Of a stretch of DNA of 37,757 nt, positions 24,903 through 33,676 are shown piece by piece. The position numbers were made by a program, and so were the translations under genes. The notes below the pieces were generated by a model. It saw nothing but the letters and a program-made list of their open reading frames with translations. It was not told the DNA's origin and searched no databases. The stretch is from Gaiellales bacterium. GTDB taxonomy: Bacteria; Actinomycetota; Thermoleophilia; BMS3ABIN01. Position 1 is the stretch's first letter. Every line of letters starts with the position of its first letter. The stretch lies in the NCBI GenBank assembly GCA_003599855.1, contig QZKG01000034.1, positions 1 through 37,757 of the forward strand, given 5' to 3'.

Positions 24903-25396
24903 TGCTTCTCCCTCTTGGCCAGGAGGACCGCGCCCACGATGGCCACCAGCAGCACTAGCGAGACCACCTCGAAGGGGAAGGCGTAGCTGTTGAAGACCAG
25001 TTCGGCTATCTTCTCGTCCTCGGGGTTCTGCGCCAGGCTCTCGGAGCGGTAATTGGCGCTGCCCAGCACCGCGGTGAAGACGATGGTGGCTACGGCCACG
25101 AACACCAGGGCCAGCCACGACTGGCGGCTGAAGAAGAGCTTCAGGTCGCCGGTGCGGTGGCGGGTGAGCATGATGGCGAAGATGATCAGGATCGAGATGG
25201 CGCCCACATAGATCAGCACCTGGGCCGCCGCGATCAGTTCGGCGTGGAGCAGGATGTAGATGCCCGCCACGGCGATGAAGCAGAGCACCATCGACAGGGC
25301 GCTGTGGATGAGGTTCTTGAAGGACACCACGCCGATGGCGAAAACCACCACCATGAAGGCCAGTATGTAGAAGGCGGTGGGCGAGAACTCAGTCAT
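24899..25396 (-). CDS. nuoJ: NADH-quinone oxidoreductase subunit J
   Basis: 165 residues with five membrane helices. NLIHSALSMVLCFIAVAGIYILLHAELIAAAQVLIYVGAI is the conserved NuoJ helix 2-3 region with the pi-bulge segment and a membrane glutamate. The start ATG 25396 overlaps the end of the preceding chimeric gene by 8 nt, so the two are translationally coupled. This is the gene expected directly after nuoI in canonical operons, and it here follows the gene carrying the putative NuoI C-terminal half. Confidence 0.96.
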   Translation of the reverse strand: MTEFSPTAFYILAFMVVVFAIGVVSFKNLIHSALSMVLCFIAVAGIYILLHAELIAAAQVLIYVGAISILIIFAIMLTRHRTGDLKLFFSRQSWLALVFVAVATIVFTAVLGSANYRSESLAQNPEDEKIAELVFNSYAFPFEVVSLVLLVAIVGAVLLAKREKQ

Positions 25397-27785
25397 CAGC
25401 GCCTCCCTTGACCTTGCCGTTCCCGCCCGGGGCGGCCGGCGGCCGCGGCTCGGGCGGCGTCTGGCCGCGGGCCTCGGCGAGCATGTTGCGCCTGAGGGCG
25501 CCGTGCTCGAAGGTGGAAAGCTCGAAGTCGGGCGTCTGGGCCAGCGCCCCCGCCGGGCAGACCTCGACGCAGTCGCCGCAGAAGATACAGCGGGTGAGGT
25601 CGAGCTGCCAGTCGGTGAGGGTCCGCTCCCGAAGGAACAGGGCCCCGGTGGGGCATTTGCTGGCGCAGCGGCCGCAGGAGACGCAGTCGGTCTCGTAGAG
25701 CGGCGCGTCGAAGGGCGTGGAGACGACCATGTCCGAGCCGCGCCCGATGAAATCGTAGACCCCGGAGCCGGTGATGTACTTGCAGGCGCGCACGCAGCGG
25801 CCGCAGGCGATGCAGCGGTTGGGGTCGCGCTTGACGAAAGCGTGGCGGGTGTCGCGCCCGTAGATATGCTGGTTGCCGGGGAAGCGGTTGCCCTCCGCCT
25901 TGAGGATGGCGAAGCGGTTGCCCTCGTCCACCGTCAGGCCCGAAGCGATGGCGTAGCGCCTGAGCTTGCAGGTCTCGACCCCCTCGCAGATGCATTGCAG
26001 GCAGCGGCGGCCTTCCAGCGTGGCCGCCTGCTCGGAGAGGCCGTGCTCCACCTCGCGGAAATTGTCCTTGCGTTCAGCGGCGGCCGCCTGGGGCGACTGC
26101 TGCCGCTCCACCTTCTCCTGGCGGAAGGCCGGGATCGCCAGCATCTCCGGCCGGGCCGGCGGCACCTCCGCCTCATACGCCGCCATGTCCGCGCCGGAGA
26201 GCCAGGCGTCCATGGCCCAGGCGGCGCGCTTGGCGGCGCCGATGGCCTCCACCACCGTCGCCGCGCCCGTGAAGGCGTCGCCGGCGACGAAGACTTCCGG
26301 GCGCCGGGTCTGGAAAGTGACCGGGTTGGCGTCGATGGTCTTCCACTTGGTGGCGTCGATGCCGCAGGATTCATCGAAAAGCGGCCGTGACTCGCCGCTC
26401 TCAGCGTCGTCGAAATAAATCTTGGGTGACTGGCCGATGGCCGGGATGATCGAGTCCAGCTCGATGACGTGCTCGGAGCCCTCCACCGGCTGGGGCCGCC
26501 GCCGGCCGCTCTCGTCTGGCTCGCCCAGCTCCATCTTCTGGCACTTCACGCCCGTGACCTGCCCGTTCTCGCCGATGACCTCCACCGGCGTGGTGAGGAA
26601 GACGAAGTTGACCCCCTCCTCCTGGGCGTCGCGGACCTCGATCTCGTGGGCGGGCATCTCCTTTTGGGTGCGGCGGTAGATGACGGTGACCTCTTTGGCG
26701 CCCAGGCGGATGGAGACCCGCGCCGCGTCCATGGCCGAGAAGCCGCCGCCGATGACCGCCACCCTGTCGCCGATGTCCGGCGGGTTGCCCAGGGCGACCT
26801 CGCGCAAATACTCCACCACCGGCAGCACGCCCTTCAGGTCCTCTCCCGGGACGCGCATGCTGTTGCTCTCGTGGGCGCCGATGCCGATGAAGACGGCGTC
26901 GTAGCCCTCCGCCAGCAGGCTGTCGATGGAGCAGTCGGGGCCCATGGCGGTGTTGGTCTTGAGCTCCACCCCCATCTTCCAGAGCGGCTCCAGCTCGGCG
27001 TCCAGCAGGCGCTTGGGCAGGCGGTACTCGGGGATGCCGTAGCGCAGCATGCCGCCGGGCTCCGGCAGCGCCTCGAAGATGGTCACGGCATGGCCCTTCA
27101 GGGCCAGGTAATAGGCGTTGGTGAGGCCCGCGGGGCCGGCGCCGATGACCGCCACGCGCTTGCCGGTGGCGGGCGCCGGCTCCTCGGGGAAGAACCCCTT
27201 GCTGATGGCGACGTCGCCCACGAACCGGTGCGACAGGCGGATGGAGATGGGCTCGTCCACGGCGCCGCGGCGGCAATGGCCCTCGCAGGGGTGGGGGCAG
27301 ATGCGGCCGACGATGGCCGGGAAAGGCAGGTTGGCCTTGAGCACCCGCTGTGAATCCTCGTAGTTGCCGGTGGTCAGGAGGCCGATGAAGGCGGGCGCGT
27401 CGACGTTGGTGGGGCAGCCGTACTTGCAGGGCGGCAGGCAGTAGGCGTTGTGGTCCGAGAGCATCAGCTCCAGGTAGGTCTTGCGCAGGCGCTCCAGGTG
27501 CTCGCTGGTGGTGGTGACCGCCATGCCCTCGGCGCAGTAGGTGGCGCAGGAGGCCACCGGGCGGTCCTCGCCCTCCACCTCCACGACGCAGACCCGGCAG
27601 CCGCCGTAGGGCTCCAGCTCCTTGAGGATGCAGAGGTGGGGGATCCTGATGCCGACGGATTTGGCCGCCTCGAGGATGGTGTCGCCGCTGTGGGCCTTGA
27701 CCTCATGGCCGTCGATGGTCAGCGAGACCAGCTGGCCGCGGTCGGCGTCCCTCAGGGGCGGCAATATCTGGGGCCGTTTCATCAT
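25389..27785 (-). CDS. Chimeric complex I input subunit: NuoG-type [2Fe-2S] + GltD/NfnL-like flavoprotein + NuoG/HydA clusters + NuoI C-terminal half
   Basis: 798 residues from ATG 27785, overlapping the previous stop as ATGA. Order of domains: a NuoG/HydA N-terminal [2Fe-2S] with C52-x10-C63-x2-C66-x13-C80; a GltD-type cluster region (C116, C120, C124 and C163, C167, C171); an FAD motif VIGAGPAG (214-221); an NAD(P)H motif VIGGGFSAMDAAR (345-357) with the RR of VIYRRTQKEMPA, which favours NADPH in GltD relatives; an FAD motif FVAGDAFTGAATVVEAI; C595/C598/C606; then two [4Fe-4S] motifs (C658-C668, C701-C711) as in NuoG and HydA; and a last one, TRCIFCGDCVEVCP (C733-C743), followed by TPDFELSTFE, which matches the second half of NuoI. 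The molybdopterin-like half of NuoG is missing. It should bring NAD(P)H or ferredoxin electrons into the complex. Confidence 0.88.
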   Translation of the reverse strand: MMKRPQILPPLRDADRGQLVSLTIDGHEVKAHSGDTILEAAKSVGIRIPHLCILKELEPYGGCRVCVVEVEGEDRPVASCATYCAEGMAVTTTSEHLERLRKTYLELMLSDHNAYCLPPCKYGCPTNVDAPAFIGLLTTGNYEDSQRVLKANLPFPAIVGRICPHPCEGHCRRGAVDEPISIRLSHRFVGDVAISKGFFPEEPAPATGKRVAVIGAGPAGLTNAYYLALKGHAVTIFEALPEPGGMLRYGIPEYRLPKRLLDAELEPLWKMGVELKTNTAMGPDCSIDSLLAEGYDAVFIGIGAHESNSMRVPGEDLKGVLPVVEYLREVALGNPPDIGDRVAVIGGGFSAMDAARVSIRLGAKEVTVIYRRTQKEMPAHEIEVRDAQEEGVNFVFLTTPVEVIGENGQVTGVKCQKMELGEPDESGRRRPQPVEGSEHVIELDSIIPAIGQSPKIYFDDAESGESRPLFDESCGIDATKWKTIDANPVTFQTRRPEVFVAGDAFTGAATVVEAIGAAKRAAWAMDAWLSGADMAAYEAEVPPARPEMLAIPAFRQEKVERQQSPQAAAAERKDNFREVEHGLSEQAATLEGRRCLQCICEGVETCKLRRYAIASGLTVDEGNRFAILKAEGNRFPGNQHIYGRDTRHAFVKRDPNRCIACGRCVRACKYITGSGVYDFIGRGSDMVVSTPFDAPLYETDCVSCGRCASKCPTGALFLRERTLTDWQLDLTRCIFCGDCVEVCPAGALAQTPDFELSTFEHGALRRNMLAEARGQTPPEPRPPAAPGGNGKVKGGADD

Positions 27786-29599
27786 TTGAGCGCGCACCTC
27801 CCGGACTTGCAGGCGCCGCCCTTGCCGATGTGGTCCTTGAACTCCTGTTGGAAGAACTCGAGCCCGGTGAGCAGGGGCCTCACGGCTCCCCGCCCCAGGC
27901 CGCAGAGGGACCCGTCAGCGATGTCGTGGGCCAGCTCCTGGGCCAGGGCCAGGTCCTCTTCGGTGCCCTTGCCGTTGCAGATGCGGTCGACTATCTCCAG
28001 CAGGCGCCGGGTTCCCAGCCGGTCCGGTACGCATTTGCCGCAGGCCTGGGAGGCCGACCAGGAGAGGCATTCCCGCGCCAGCTGGACGATGCAGGTCCCG
28101 TCGCCGATGACGCGGATGGTGCCGGAGCTCAGGTTGCCCCCGGTCTCGGCGATGGAATCGAAGTCCAGCGGGATGTCGAAGAGGCCAGGCGAGATGAAGC
28201 CGCCGCCGGGAGCGCCGATGAGCGCCGCGCGGGCGTCGGCGGTGAGGCCGCCGGCCGCCTCGGCCAGCTTCTTGAGGCTCCAGTTCATGGGCGCCTCGTA
28301 AAGCCCGGGCCGCGCTACCGCCCCGGAAAGGGCGAAGAGCCTGGTGCCGGGCGCGTGCTCGGCGCCGATCTGCTGGAACTCGCGGGCGCCGTTGGCCATG
28401 ATCCAGGGCAGCGCCGCCAGGGTCTCCACGTTCTCGACGATGGTGGGCAGGCCGTAAAGGCCGCTCCTCGACGGGTACGGCGGGCGCACCCGCGGCATCG
28501 GCCGCCGCCCCTCGATGGTTTCCAAAAGCGCCGTCTCCTCGCCGCCGGCGTAAGCGTCCGGCACCGCCAGGACCGTGATGGAGAATTCGAAGCCGGTTCC
28601 CTCGATGGGGGCGTCCAGCAGCCCCTCCTCCCGCGCCGCGGCGATGGCGGCCTCGAGCCGCTCCACCGCCCGCGCGTAGCGGGACTCTATATAGACGATC
28701 CCCTCGCGCGCGCCGATGGCCCAGGCGGCGGCCATCATGCCCTCGATGACCCGGAAGGGGCTGTTCTCCAGGATGACGCGGTCCTTGTAGGAATCAAGGT
28801 CGCCCTCGCTGGCGTTGCAGATGACGTACTTGCGCGGCGCCTCGGCTTCCAGCGCCTCGCGCCACTTGGCGCCGGTGAGGTAGCCGCCGCCGCCCCGCCC
28901 CCTGAGGCCGCTGATGGTGATTTCCTCCACCAGCTCCGCCGGGGTCATGGAGGCGAACTGCTCCACCGTCGCCCGGAAGCCGCCGGCCGCCCCGTAGGCT
29001 CCGATGTCGGCCGGGTCGCCGGCGGCGAAACCGCCCAGGACCACCGGGGGGCAGCCTTCGACGGTGACGTACTCCTCCGGGTACTCGAGCGCCTCGGTCT
29101 TCCCCGGCGCCCCGGGCCCCAGCTGGTCGTAATAGCTGGCCACGGCGAAGGTCTGGCTCAGCCAGACGCCGTTCCTGCTGGCCATGCGCGCGAGCACTTT
29201 AGGCGTCAGCGTCTCGGCGTCGATGAGCGAGGCCGCCAGGCAGCTGCCGCGGGCGGGCGGCAGGGGGCCGTCCCCCTCGCTCAGCCAGTCCCCCAGCTCC
29301 AGCGTCTGGCTCCCGGGCCTGACCCAGGCGAGCATGGGGCCGGCGCCGGCGTCGAAGGTCATCATCTGACCGGGCTTGGAATCCTTGAACGACACCTTGA
29401 TGGCGGTGCCCGGGCAGGTCTGTTCGCAGAAGGTGCAGGAGATGCAGCGCGGCGTCACGCCGTCGTCCCTGAGGCGCAGGCGTATGAGCCCGCGGCTGCG
29501 TTCCGGCAGGTGGCGCCGCTCCTCGGGATACTGGACCGTCACTTTGCGGGTGAGCATGTGGCTGATGGTGGCCTGGAGCCCTTTGAGCAGGCCGATCAT
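27782..29599 (-). CDS. nuoF: Chimeric complex I subunit: NuoI N-terminal half + reduced NuoE + NuoF
   Basis: 605 residues. Residues 1-70 match the N-terminal half of NuoI (GLLKGLQATISHML, KVTVQYPEERRHLPERSRG) with one [4Fe-4S] motif, C52-C55-C58-C62; the second NuoI motif is absent. Residues about 112-165 resemble the helical start of NuoE (LTPKVLARMA, WLSQTFAVASYYDQL), but the [2Fe-2S] thioredoxin-like part with its four cysteines is missing. NuoF follows: FMN loop SGLRGRGGGGYLTGAKW (230-246), CNASEGD (261-267), AGGEETALLE, GLYGLPTIVENVETLA. The N3 cluster motif reads C520-GK-C523-VP-D526, with aspartate for the third cysteine and C566 as the distal ligand. Predicted NADH:FMN entry site of complex I. 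Start GTG/ATG region 29599 lies 36 bp after nuoH. Confidence 0.9.
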   Translation of the reverse strand: MIGLLKGLQATISHMLTRKVTVQYPEERRHLPERSRGLIRLRLRDDGVTPRCISCTFCEQTCPGTAIKVSFKDSKPGQMMTFDAGAGPMLAWVRPGSQTLELGDWLSEGDGPLPPARGSCLAASLIDAETLTPKVLARMASRNGVWLSQTFAVASYYDQLGPGAPGKTEALEYPEEYVTVEGCPPVVLGGFAAGDPADIGAYGAAGGFRATVEQFASMTPAELVEEITISGLRGRGGGGYLTGAKWREALEAEAPRKYVICNASEGDLDSYKDRVILENSPFRVIEGMMAAAWAIGAREGIVYIESRYARAVERLEAAIAAAREEGLLDAPIEGTGFEFSITVLAVPDAYAGGEETALLETIEGRRPMPRVRPPYPSRSGLYGLPTIVENVETLAALPWIMANGAREFQQIGAEHAPGTRLFALSGAVARPGLYEAPMNWSLKKLAEAAGGLTADARAALIGAPGGGFISPGLFDIPLDFDSIAETGGNLSSGTIRVIGDGTCIVQLARECLSWSASQACGKCVPDRLGTRRLLEIVDRICNGKGTEEDLALAQELAHDIADGSLCGLGRGAVRPLLTGLEFFQQEFKDHIGKGGACKSGRCALK

Positions 29600-29635
29600 C
29601 GCGCGGCCCCGGCTGATTCAGTTGTCGTCATGGCT

Positions 29636-30805
29636 TCAGTCACTGGTCTGTTTGGAATTGCCCCGGTAATACTGGGAGCGCATGCTGGCCGTGCGGCTGA
29701 TGACCCAGGGGCCATAGTCCGTCAGGCGGGTATACAGGCGTTTCTTGAGCAGCAGGCGCTTGACCACGATGGGCATCAGCAGCACGAAGGCGATCATGAT
29801 CACCCAGCTGAAGATGGCTATGGGCCACAGATAATTGTCCGGCATGAGCACGATGAAGAAGGCGGTCACGGTCAGGTTCACCAGGCTCAGGGGGATGAGG
29901 ATCTTCCAGGCGAAGGTCATCAGCTGGTCCACCTGCAGGCGCGGGAAGGTGGAGAAGAACCAGATGATCAGGAAGGCGAAGATGCAGACCTTGATCACCA
30001 GCCAGGCGGGGCCGCTGATGAAGGGGCCGCGCCAGCCGCCCAAAAACAGCGTCGACGCAGTCAGCGCCCAGACGGTCACGTTGCCCCACTCGATGAGGCC
30101 GTAGAAGAAGGCGAAGCGCATGCCGCTGTACTCGGTCATGTAGCCGCTCACCAGCTCCGATTCGGCCTCGGGCAGGTCGAAGGGGGTGCGGTTGAGCTCG
30201 GCGACGCCGGCGATGATGAAGACCAGGAAGGACATGGGCTGCACCAGGATGAACCAGACACCCTCCTGGGCCGCCACGACGCTGTCGAGGCTGAGGGAGC
30301 CCGCCAGCAGGGCGACCACGATGATGGTGAGCAGCAGCGGGATCTCGTAGGAGATCATCTGGGCAGCGGCCCTGAGGCCGCCCACCAGGGAATACTTGTT
30401 GTTGGAGGCCCAGCCGCCCACCAGCATCCCCAGAACGGCGAAGGCGCCGATGGCCACCAGGTAGAGAAGACCGATGTTGAGGTCGGCGATGGTGTAGGAC
30501 TCGCTGAAGGGGATGACCACCTGCACCAGCATGGGCGTGGTGAAGGCGATGGCCGGCGCCAGCAGGAAGAGCCAGCGGTTGCTCCTGGCCGGCGTGATGT
30601 CCTCCTTGGTGAAGAGCTTGATGCCGTCGGCGATGGGCTGGAAGATGCCCTGGGGCCCCACGCGGTTGGGGCCCAGGCGGTCCCCCATGAAGCCCCAGAG
30701 GCGCCTGAGCAGGAAGGGGAACACCAGGCCGCTCACGTGGATCACCGCCAGGGCGATGACCAGCGCCACGATGAAGCGTACGATAAGTTCGATTATTTCA
30801 GCCAT
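29636..30805 (-). CDS. nuoH: NADH-quinone oxidoreductase subunit H
   Basis: 389 residues, eight membrane helices. It has the quinone-tunnel signatures of NuoH: RLGPNRVGPQGIFQPIADGIKLFTKED, AELNRTPFDLPEAESELVSGYMTEYSGMRFAFF and FSTFPRLQVDQLMTFAWKILIP. The charged residues of the E-channel are present. It docks NuoD/NuoB to the membrane arm. The C-terminal tail (from about 355) is basic and extends somewhat beyond the shortest family members. It precedes the NuoI-half fusion, matching the usual H-I gene order. Confidence 0.97.
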   Translation of the reverse strand: MAEIIELIVRFIVALVIALAVIHVSGLVFPFLLRRLWGFMGDRLGPNRVGPQGIFQPIADGIKLFTKEDITPARSNRWLFLLAPAIAFTTPMLVQVVIPFSESYTIADLNIGLLYLVAIGAFAVLGMLVGGWASNNKYSLVGGLRAAAQMISYEIPLLLTIIVVALLAGSLSLDSVVAAQEGVWFILVQPMSFLVFIIAGVAELNRTPFDLPEAESELVSGYMTEYSGMRFAFFYGLIEWGNVTVWALTASTLFLGGWRGPFISGPAWLVIKVCIFAFLIIWFFSTFPRLQVDQLMTFAWKILIPLSLVNLTVTAFFIVLMPDNYLWPIAIFSWVIMIAFVLLMPIVVKRLLLKKRLYTRLTDYGPWVISRTASMRSQYYRGNSKQTSD

Positions 30806-30817
30806 GCATGGCTCCCC

Positions 30818-31951
30818 TCATCGGTCCACCGCCCCCATGATCGGGTCGAGGCTGCCGGCGATGGCGATCACGTCGGCGATGTTGTTGCCCGGCAGGATGC
30901 GGGGCAGCGTCGAGATGGCGACGTAGCTCGGGTCGCGGAGCTTCAGCCGGTAGGGCCTCAAGCCCCCGTTGGAGACCAAGTAGTTGCCCCACTCGCCCCG
31001 GGGCGACTCCACGGCGCGGTAGATCTCGCCCGCGGGCGGCCTCAGCATCGGCGGCGTCTTCACATTGACCGGCCCGCCGGGGAGGCCGTCGAGGGCCTGC
31101 TCGATGATGCGCACCGACTGGCGGAACTCCTCGATGCGGCACTTGTACCTGTCGTAGCAGTCGCCATGGCGGCCCACCGGCACCTCGAAATCGAGCTTGG
31201 GGTAGACCGAGTAGCCCTCGGCCTTGCGCAGGTCCCAGGCCACGCCTGAACCGCGCAGGTTGGGCCCGGTGAGGCCGTAGTCCACCGCCTCGTCCGGCTC
31301 GTAGACGCCGATGCCCAGGGTGCGGGTGAGGAAGATCTCGTTGTCGGTGACCAGCTGTTCGTACTGGTCCACCATCTTCGGAAAAGTCCTGAGGAAGGAG
31401 CGGCAGGCGGACTCGAAGCCGTCGGGCAGGTCCTCCTTGACGCCGCCCACGCGCATGTAGTTGTACATCATCCGCTGGCCGGTGAGCATCTCCAGCAGGT
31501 CGAGGATGTCCTCGCGGTCGCGGAAGGTCCAGAAGAAGGGCGTCCAGGTGCCCAGGTTGAGCAGGAAGTCGCCGATGGAAATCTGGTGGCTGGCGATGCG
31601 GTTGAGCTCGCCGGCGATGACCCGGAGGTACTCGGCGCGCTCGGGGACCTCGATCTCCATCAGGTCCTCCACGGCGCGCACGTAAGCCCACTCCATGAAG
31701 ATGCCCGAAAGGTAGTCGCAGCGGCTCAGCATGGAGAGGTACTGGTAGTAGGTGCGGTTCTCCGCCAGCTTCTCGAAGCCCCGGTGCAGGTACCCGAGCG
31801 CCGGGTCCACGTCGATGACCAGCTCGCCGTTGAGCCTGAGGACCAGCCTCAGCACCCCGTGCATCGACGGGTGCTGGGGGCCCATGTTGAGCACCATCTC
31901 CTCGAGATGGAAGTAGGGGCGGTCGGTCTTTATCCTGGGCCTGACGGTCAT
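30818..31951 (-). CDS. nuoD: NADH-quinone oxidoreductase subunit D
   Basis: 377 residues from ATG 31951, which overlaps the nuoC stop as ATGA; a longer frame to 32017 runs inside nuoC. NuoD is the 49-kDa homologue that forms the quinone pocket with NuoB. Family motifs are LNMGPQHPSMHGVLRL, ALGYLHRGFEKLAENRTYYQ, RCDYLSG, ELNRIASHQ, TGPNLRGSGVAWDLRK and ESPRGEWGNYL. The His and Tyr that bind the quinone head (HPSMHG, and Y in the DYLSG region) are kept. The C-terminus ends in DPIMGAVDR, as is usual. The gene is separate, not fused to nuoC. Confidence 0.97.
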   Translation of the reverse strand: MTVRPRIKTDRPYFHLEEMVLNMGPQHPSMHGVLRLVLRLNGELVIDVDPALGYLHRGFEKLAENRTYYQYLSMLSRCDYLSGIFMEWAYVRAVEDLMEIEVPERAEYLRVIAGELNRIASHQISIGDFLLNLGTWTPFFWTFRDREDILDLLEMLTGQRMMYNYMRVGGVKEDLPDGFESACRSFLRTFPKMVDQYEQLVTDNEIFLTRTLGIGVYEPDEAVDYGLTGPNLRGSGVAWDLRKAEGYSVYPKLDFEVPVGRHGDCYDRYKCRIEEFRQSVRIIEQALDGLPGGPVNVKTPPMLRPPAGEIYRAVESPRGEWGNYLVSNGGLRPYRLKLRDPSYVAISTLPRILPGNNIADVIAIAGSLDPIMGAVDR

Positions 31952-32489
31952 GAGCGCGTCTTCCGGTCGGGCTCGCCGGGCAGCCGGAGCGGCGGCGAGG
32001 CCTTGTCCCATTTCCATTCCTGGCGGCGCACCCGGTGGGGCTGCTCGTCCTTGCGCAGGGGGTGCACGCCGCCCTTGACGCCGGTGAGGATGCGGTTCAG
32101 CTCCGGATGGCCGGTGTAGATGATGCCGAAGAAGTCGTAGGTCTCGCGCTCGTGCCAGCAGGCGGTCCGCCAGATGCTCGAAACCGAGGGCAGCGTCGGG
32201 CGCTCGCGGTCCAGGTCCACCCGCAGGTCGGCGGTCAGCTGGTGGTTGATGGAGCGCAGGAAGTAGACCGCCTCGATGCGGTCCTCGAAATCGGTGGCGG
32301 TGACGTAGACCAGGTACTTGAAGGAAAGCTCGGCGTCGTCGCGGATGGCGCGGCAGACGATGGGCAACTCCTTGCCCGCCAGGCGGATGAGCAGCCGCCC
32401 GCCCTCCTCGATGGCGATGCTTTCGATATGCTCTCCCGCCAGCTCCTCGACCCGCTCCAGGGCGGCCTCGGCTGTCAGCTCTTCCCTGG

Positions 32490-32499
<10 letters not shown>
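31948..32499 (-). CDS. nuoC: NADH-quinone oxidoreductase subunit C
   Basis: 183 residues. NuoC (30-kDa) motifs are present: [48 protein letters not shown] and GHPELNRIL. It binds along NuoD in the peripheral arm and has no cofactor. It overlaps nuoB by 10 nt at its start and nuoD by 4 nt at its end, so translation is coupled through B-C-D. Confidence 0.96.
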
Positions 32500-33038
<539 letters not shown>

Positions 33039-33039
33039 C

Positions 33040-33408
33040 TCAGGTCCATTCCAGGGCGTCTTTGCCCCATGCGTAGAAGAGGCCGAGCAGCAGGACGAAG
33101 ATGAAGATCATCATCTCGATGAAGCCGGTCATCCCCAGGTCGCGGTAGACCATCGCCCAGGGGTAGAGGAAGACCGCCTCCACATCGAAGATGACGAAGA
33201 GGAGGGCGTAGATATAGTAGCGGACGGCGAAGGGGCTCCAGCTGTCCCCGGTTGGCTCGATGCCACATTCGTAGGGGGTGAGCTTCTCGGGGTAGGCGTG
33301 GCGCCGCTGGACGAGCCGGGATACCCCCAGGACGGCGAGGACGAAAGCGATATCAGCAAGGCCGAGGACGGCGACAGACAGATAGCTGTAGGCATAATCA
33401 GAAGTCAA
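33040..33408 (-). CDS. nuoA: NADH-quinone oxidoreductase subunit A
   Basis: 122 residues, three membrane helices, first gene of the operon. The start is TTG 33408, supported by AGGAG 8 nt upstream. NuoA features are [12 protein letters not shown] and [23 protein letters not shown], with the loop cysteine near the quinone site retained. Downstream genes follow tightly (B after 1 bp). Confidence 0.96.
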   Translation of the reverse strand: MTSDYAYSYLSVAVLGLADIAFVLAVLGVSRLVQRRHAYPEKLTPYECGIEPTGDSWSPFAVRYYIYALLFVIFDVEAVFLYPWAMVYRDLGMTGFIEMMIFIFVLLLGLFYAWGKDALEWT

Positions 33409-33431
33409 GCTTCACTCCTGTCCTGCGGGCA

Positions 33432-33562
33432 GGCAGCAACTTCCTGCCAGTGTCCTGGCCACATAAAGCCCCCTTGAATATCCTCCCGGCATGAAAAGAA
33501 GGAACCTGACCGACCCGGCGTCGCGGGCCGGGCACCACAACCGGTGCGCTTATAAAGGTTCC
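33432..33562 (-). ncRNA. Structured 5' leader of the nuo operon (hypothetical)
   Basis: In the leader upstream of nuoA, GGAACCT (33501-33507) pairs with AGGTTCC (33556-33562), closing a stem that encloses CCCGGC/GCCGGG (33514-33519 with 33527-33532) and CACC/GGTG (33533-33536 with 33543-33546). Nearer the gene, GGCAG/CTGCC (33432-33436 with 33444-33448) and GCCAG/CTGGC (33446-33450 with 33455-33459) overlap and exclude each other. I do not recognise a named riboswitch; this may be an attenuator, a protein-binding leader or chance folding. Confidence 0.35.
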
Positions 33563-33603
33563 CCTTAGAAGCAAGTCGTCAAGACCTTCGTTTGCCGAGC
33601 ATT

Positions 33604-33632
33604 ACTATATTGAAAGCGCCGGGGAATTACAA
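33604..33632 (-). promoter_or_regulatory. Probable nuo operon promoter
   Basis: On the minus strand, TTGTAA (complement of 33627-33632), a 17-bp spacer and TATAGT (complement of 33604-33609). This implies a start near 33597 and a leader of about 190 nt. The -35 lies inside one arm of the 12-bp inverted repeat at 33626-33676. Confidence 0.55.
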
Positions 33633-33676
33633 ACCGTAAAACCGCATTTTTTTGGCTTAATCAGACGGTTTGTAAT
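33626..33676. repeat. 12-bp inverted repeat overlapping the nuo -35 region, candidate operator
   Basis: ATTACAAACCGT (33626-33637) and ACGGTTTGTAAT (33665-33676) are perfect inverted copies separated by 27 bp that contain a T7 tract. The promoter-proximal arm covers the proposed -35 of nuo. It could be a two-half-site operator or an upstream hairpin. Confidence 0.55.

Noticed and set aside
27830..31249. A 1139-codon open frame on the + strand, opposite nuoF/nuoH/nuoD
   Set aside because: It is the mirror of well-supported nuo genes in very G+C-rich DNA, where antisense frames lack stop codons. Its product is compositionally odd (His, Gly, Asp, Arg) with no family resemblance.
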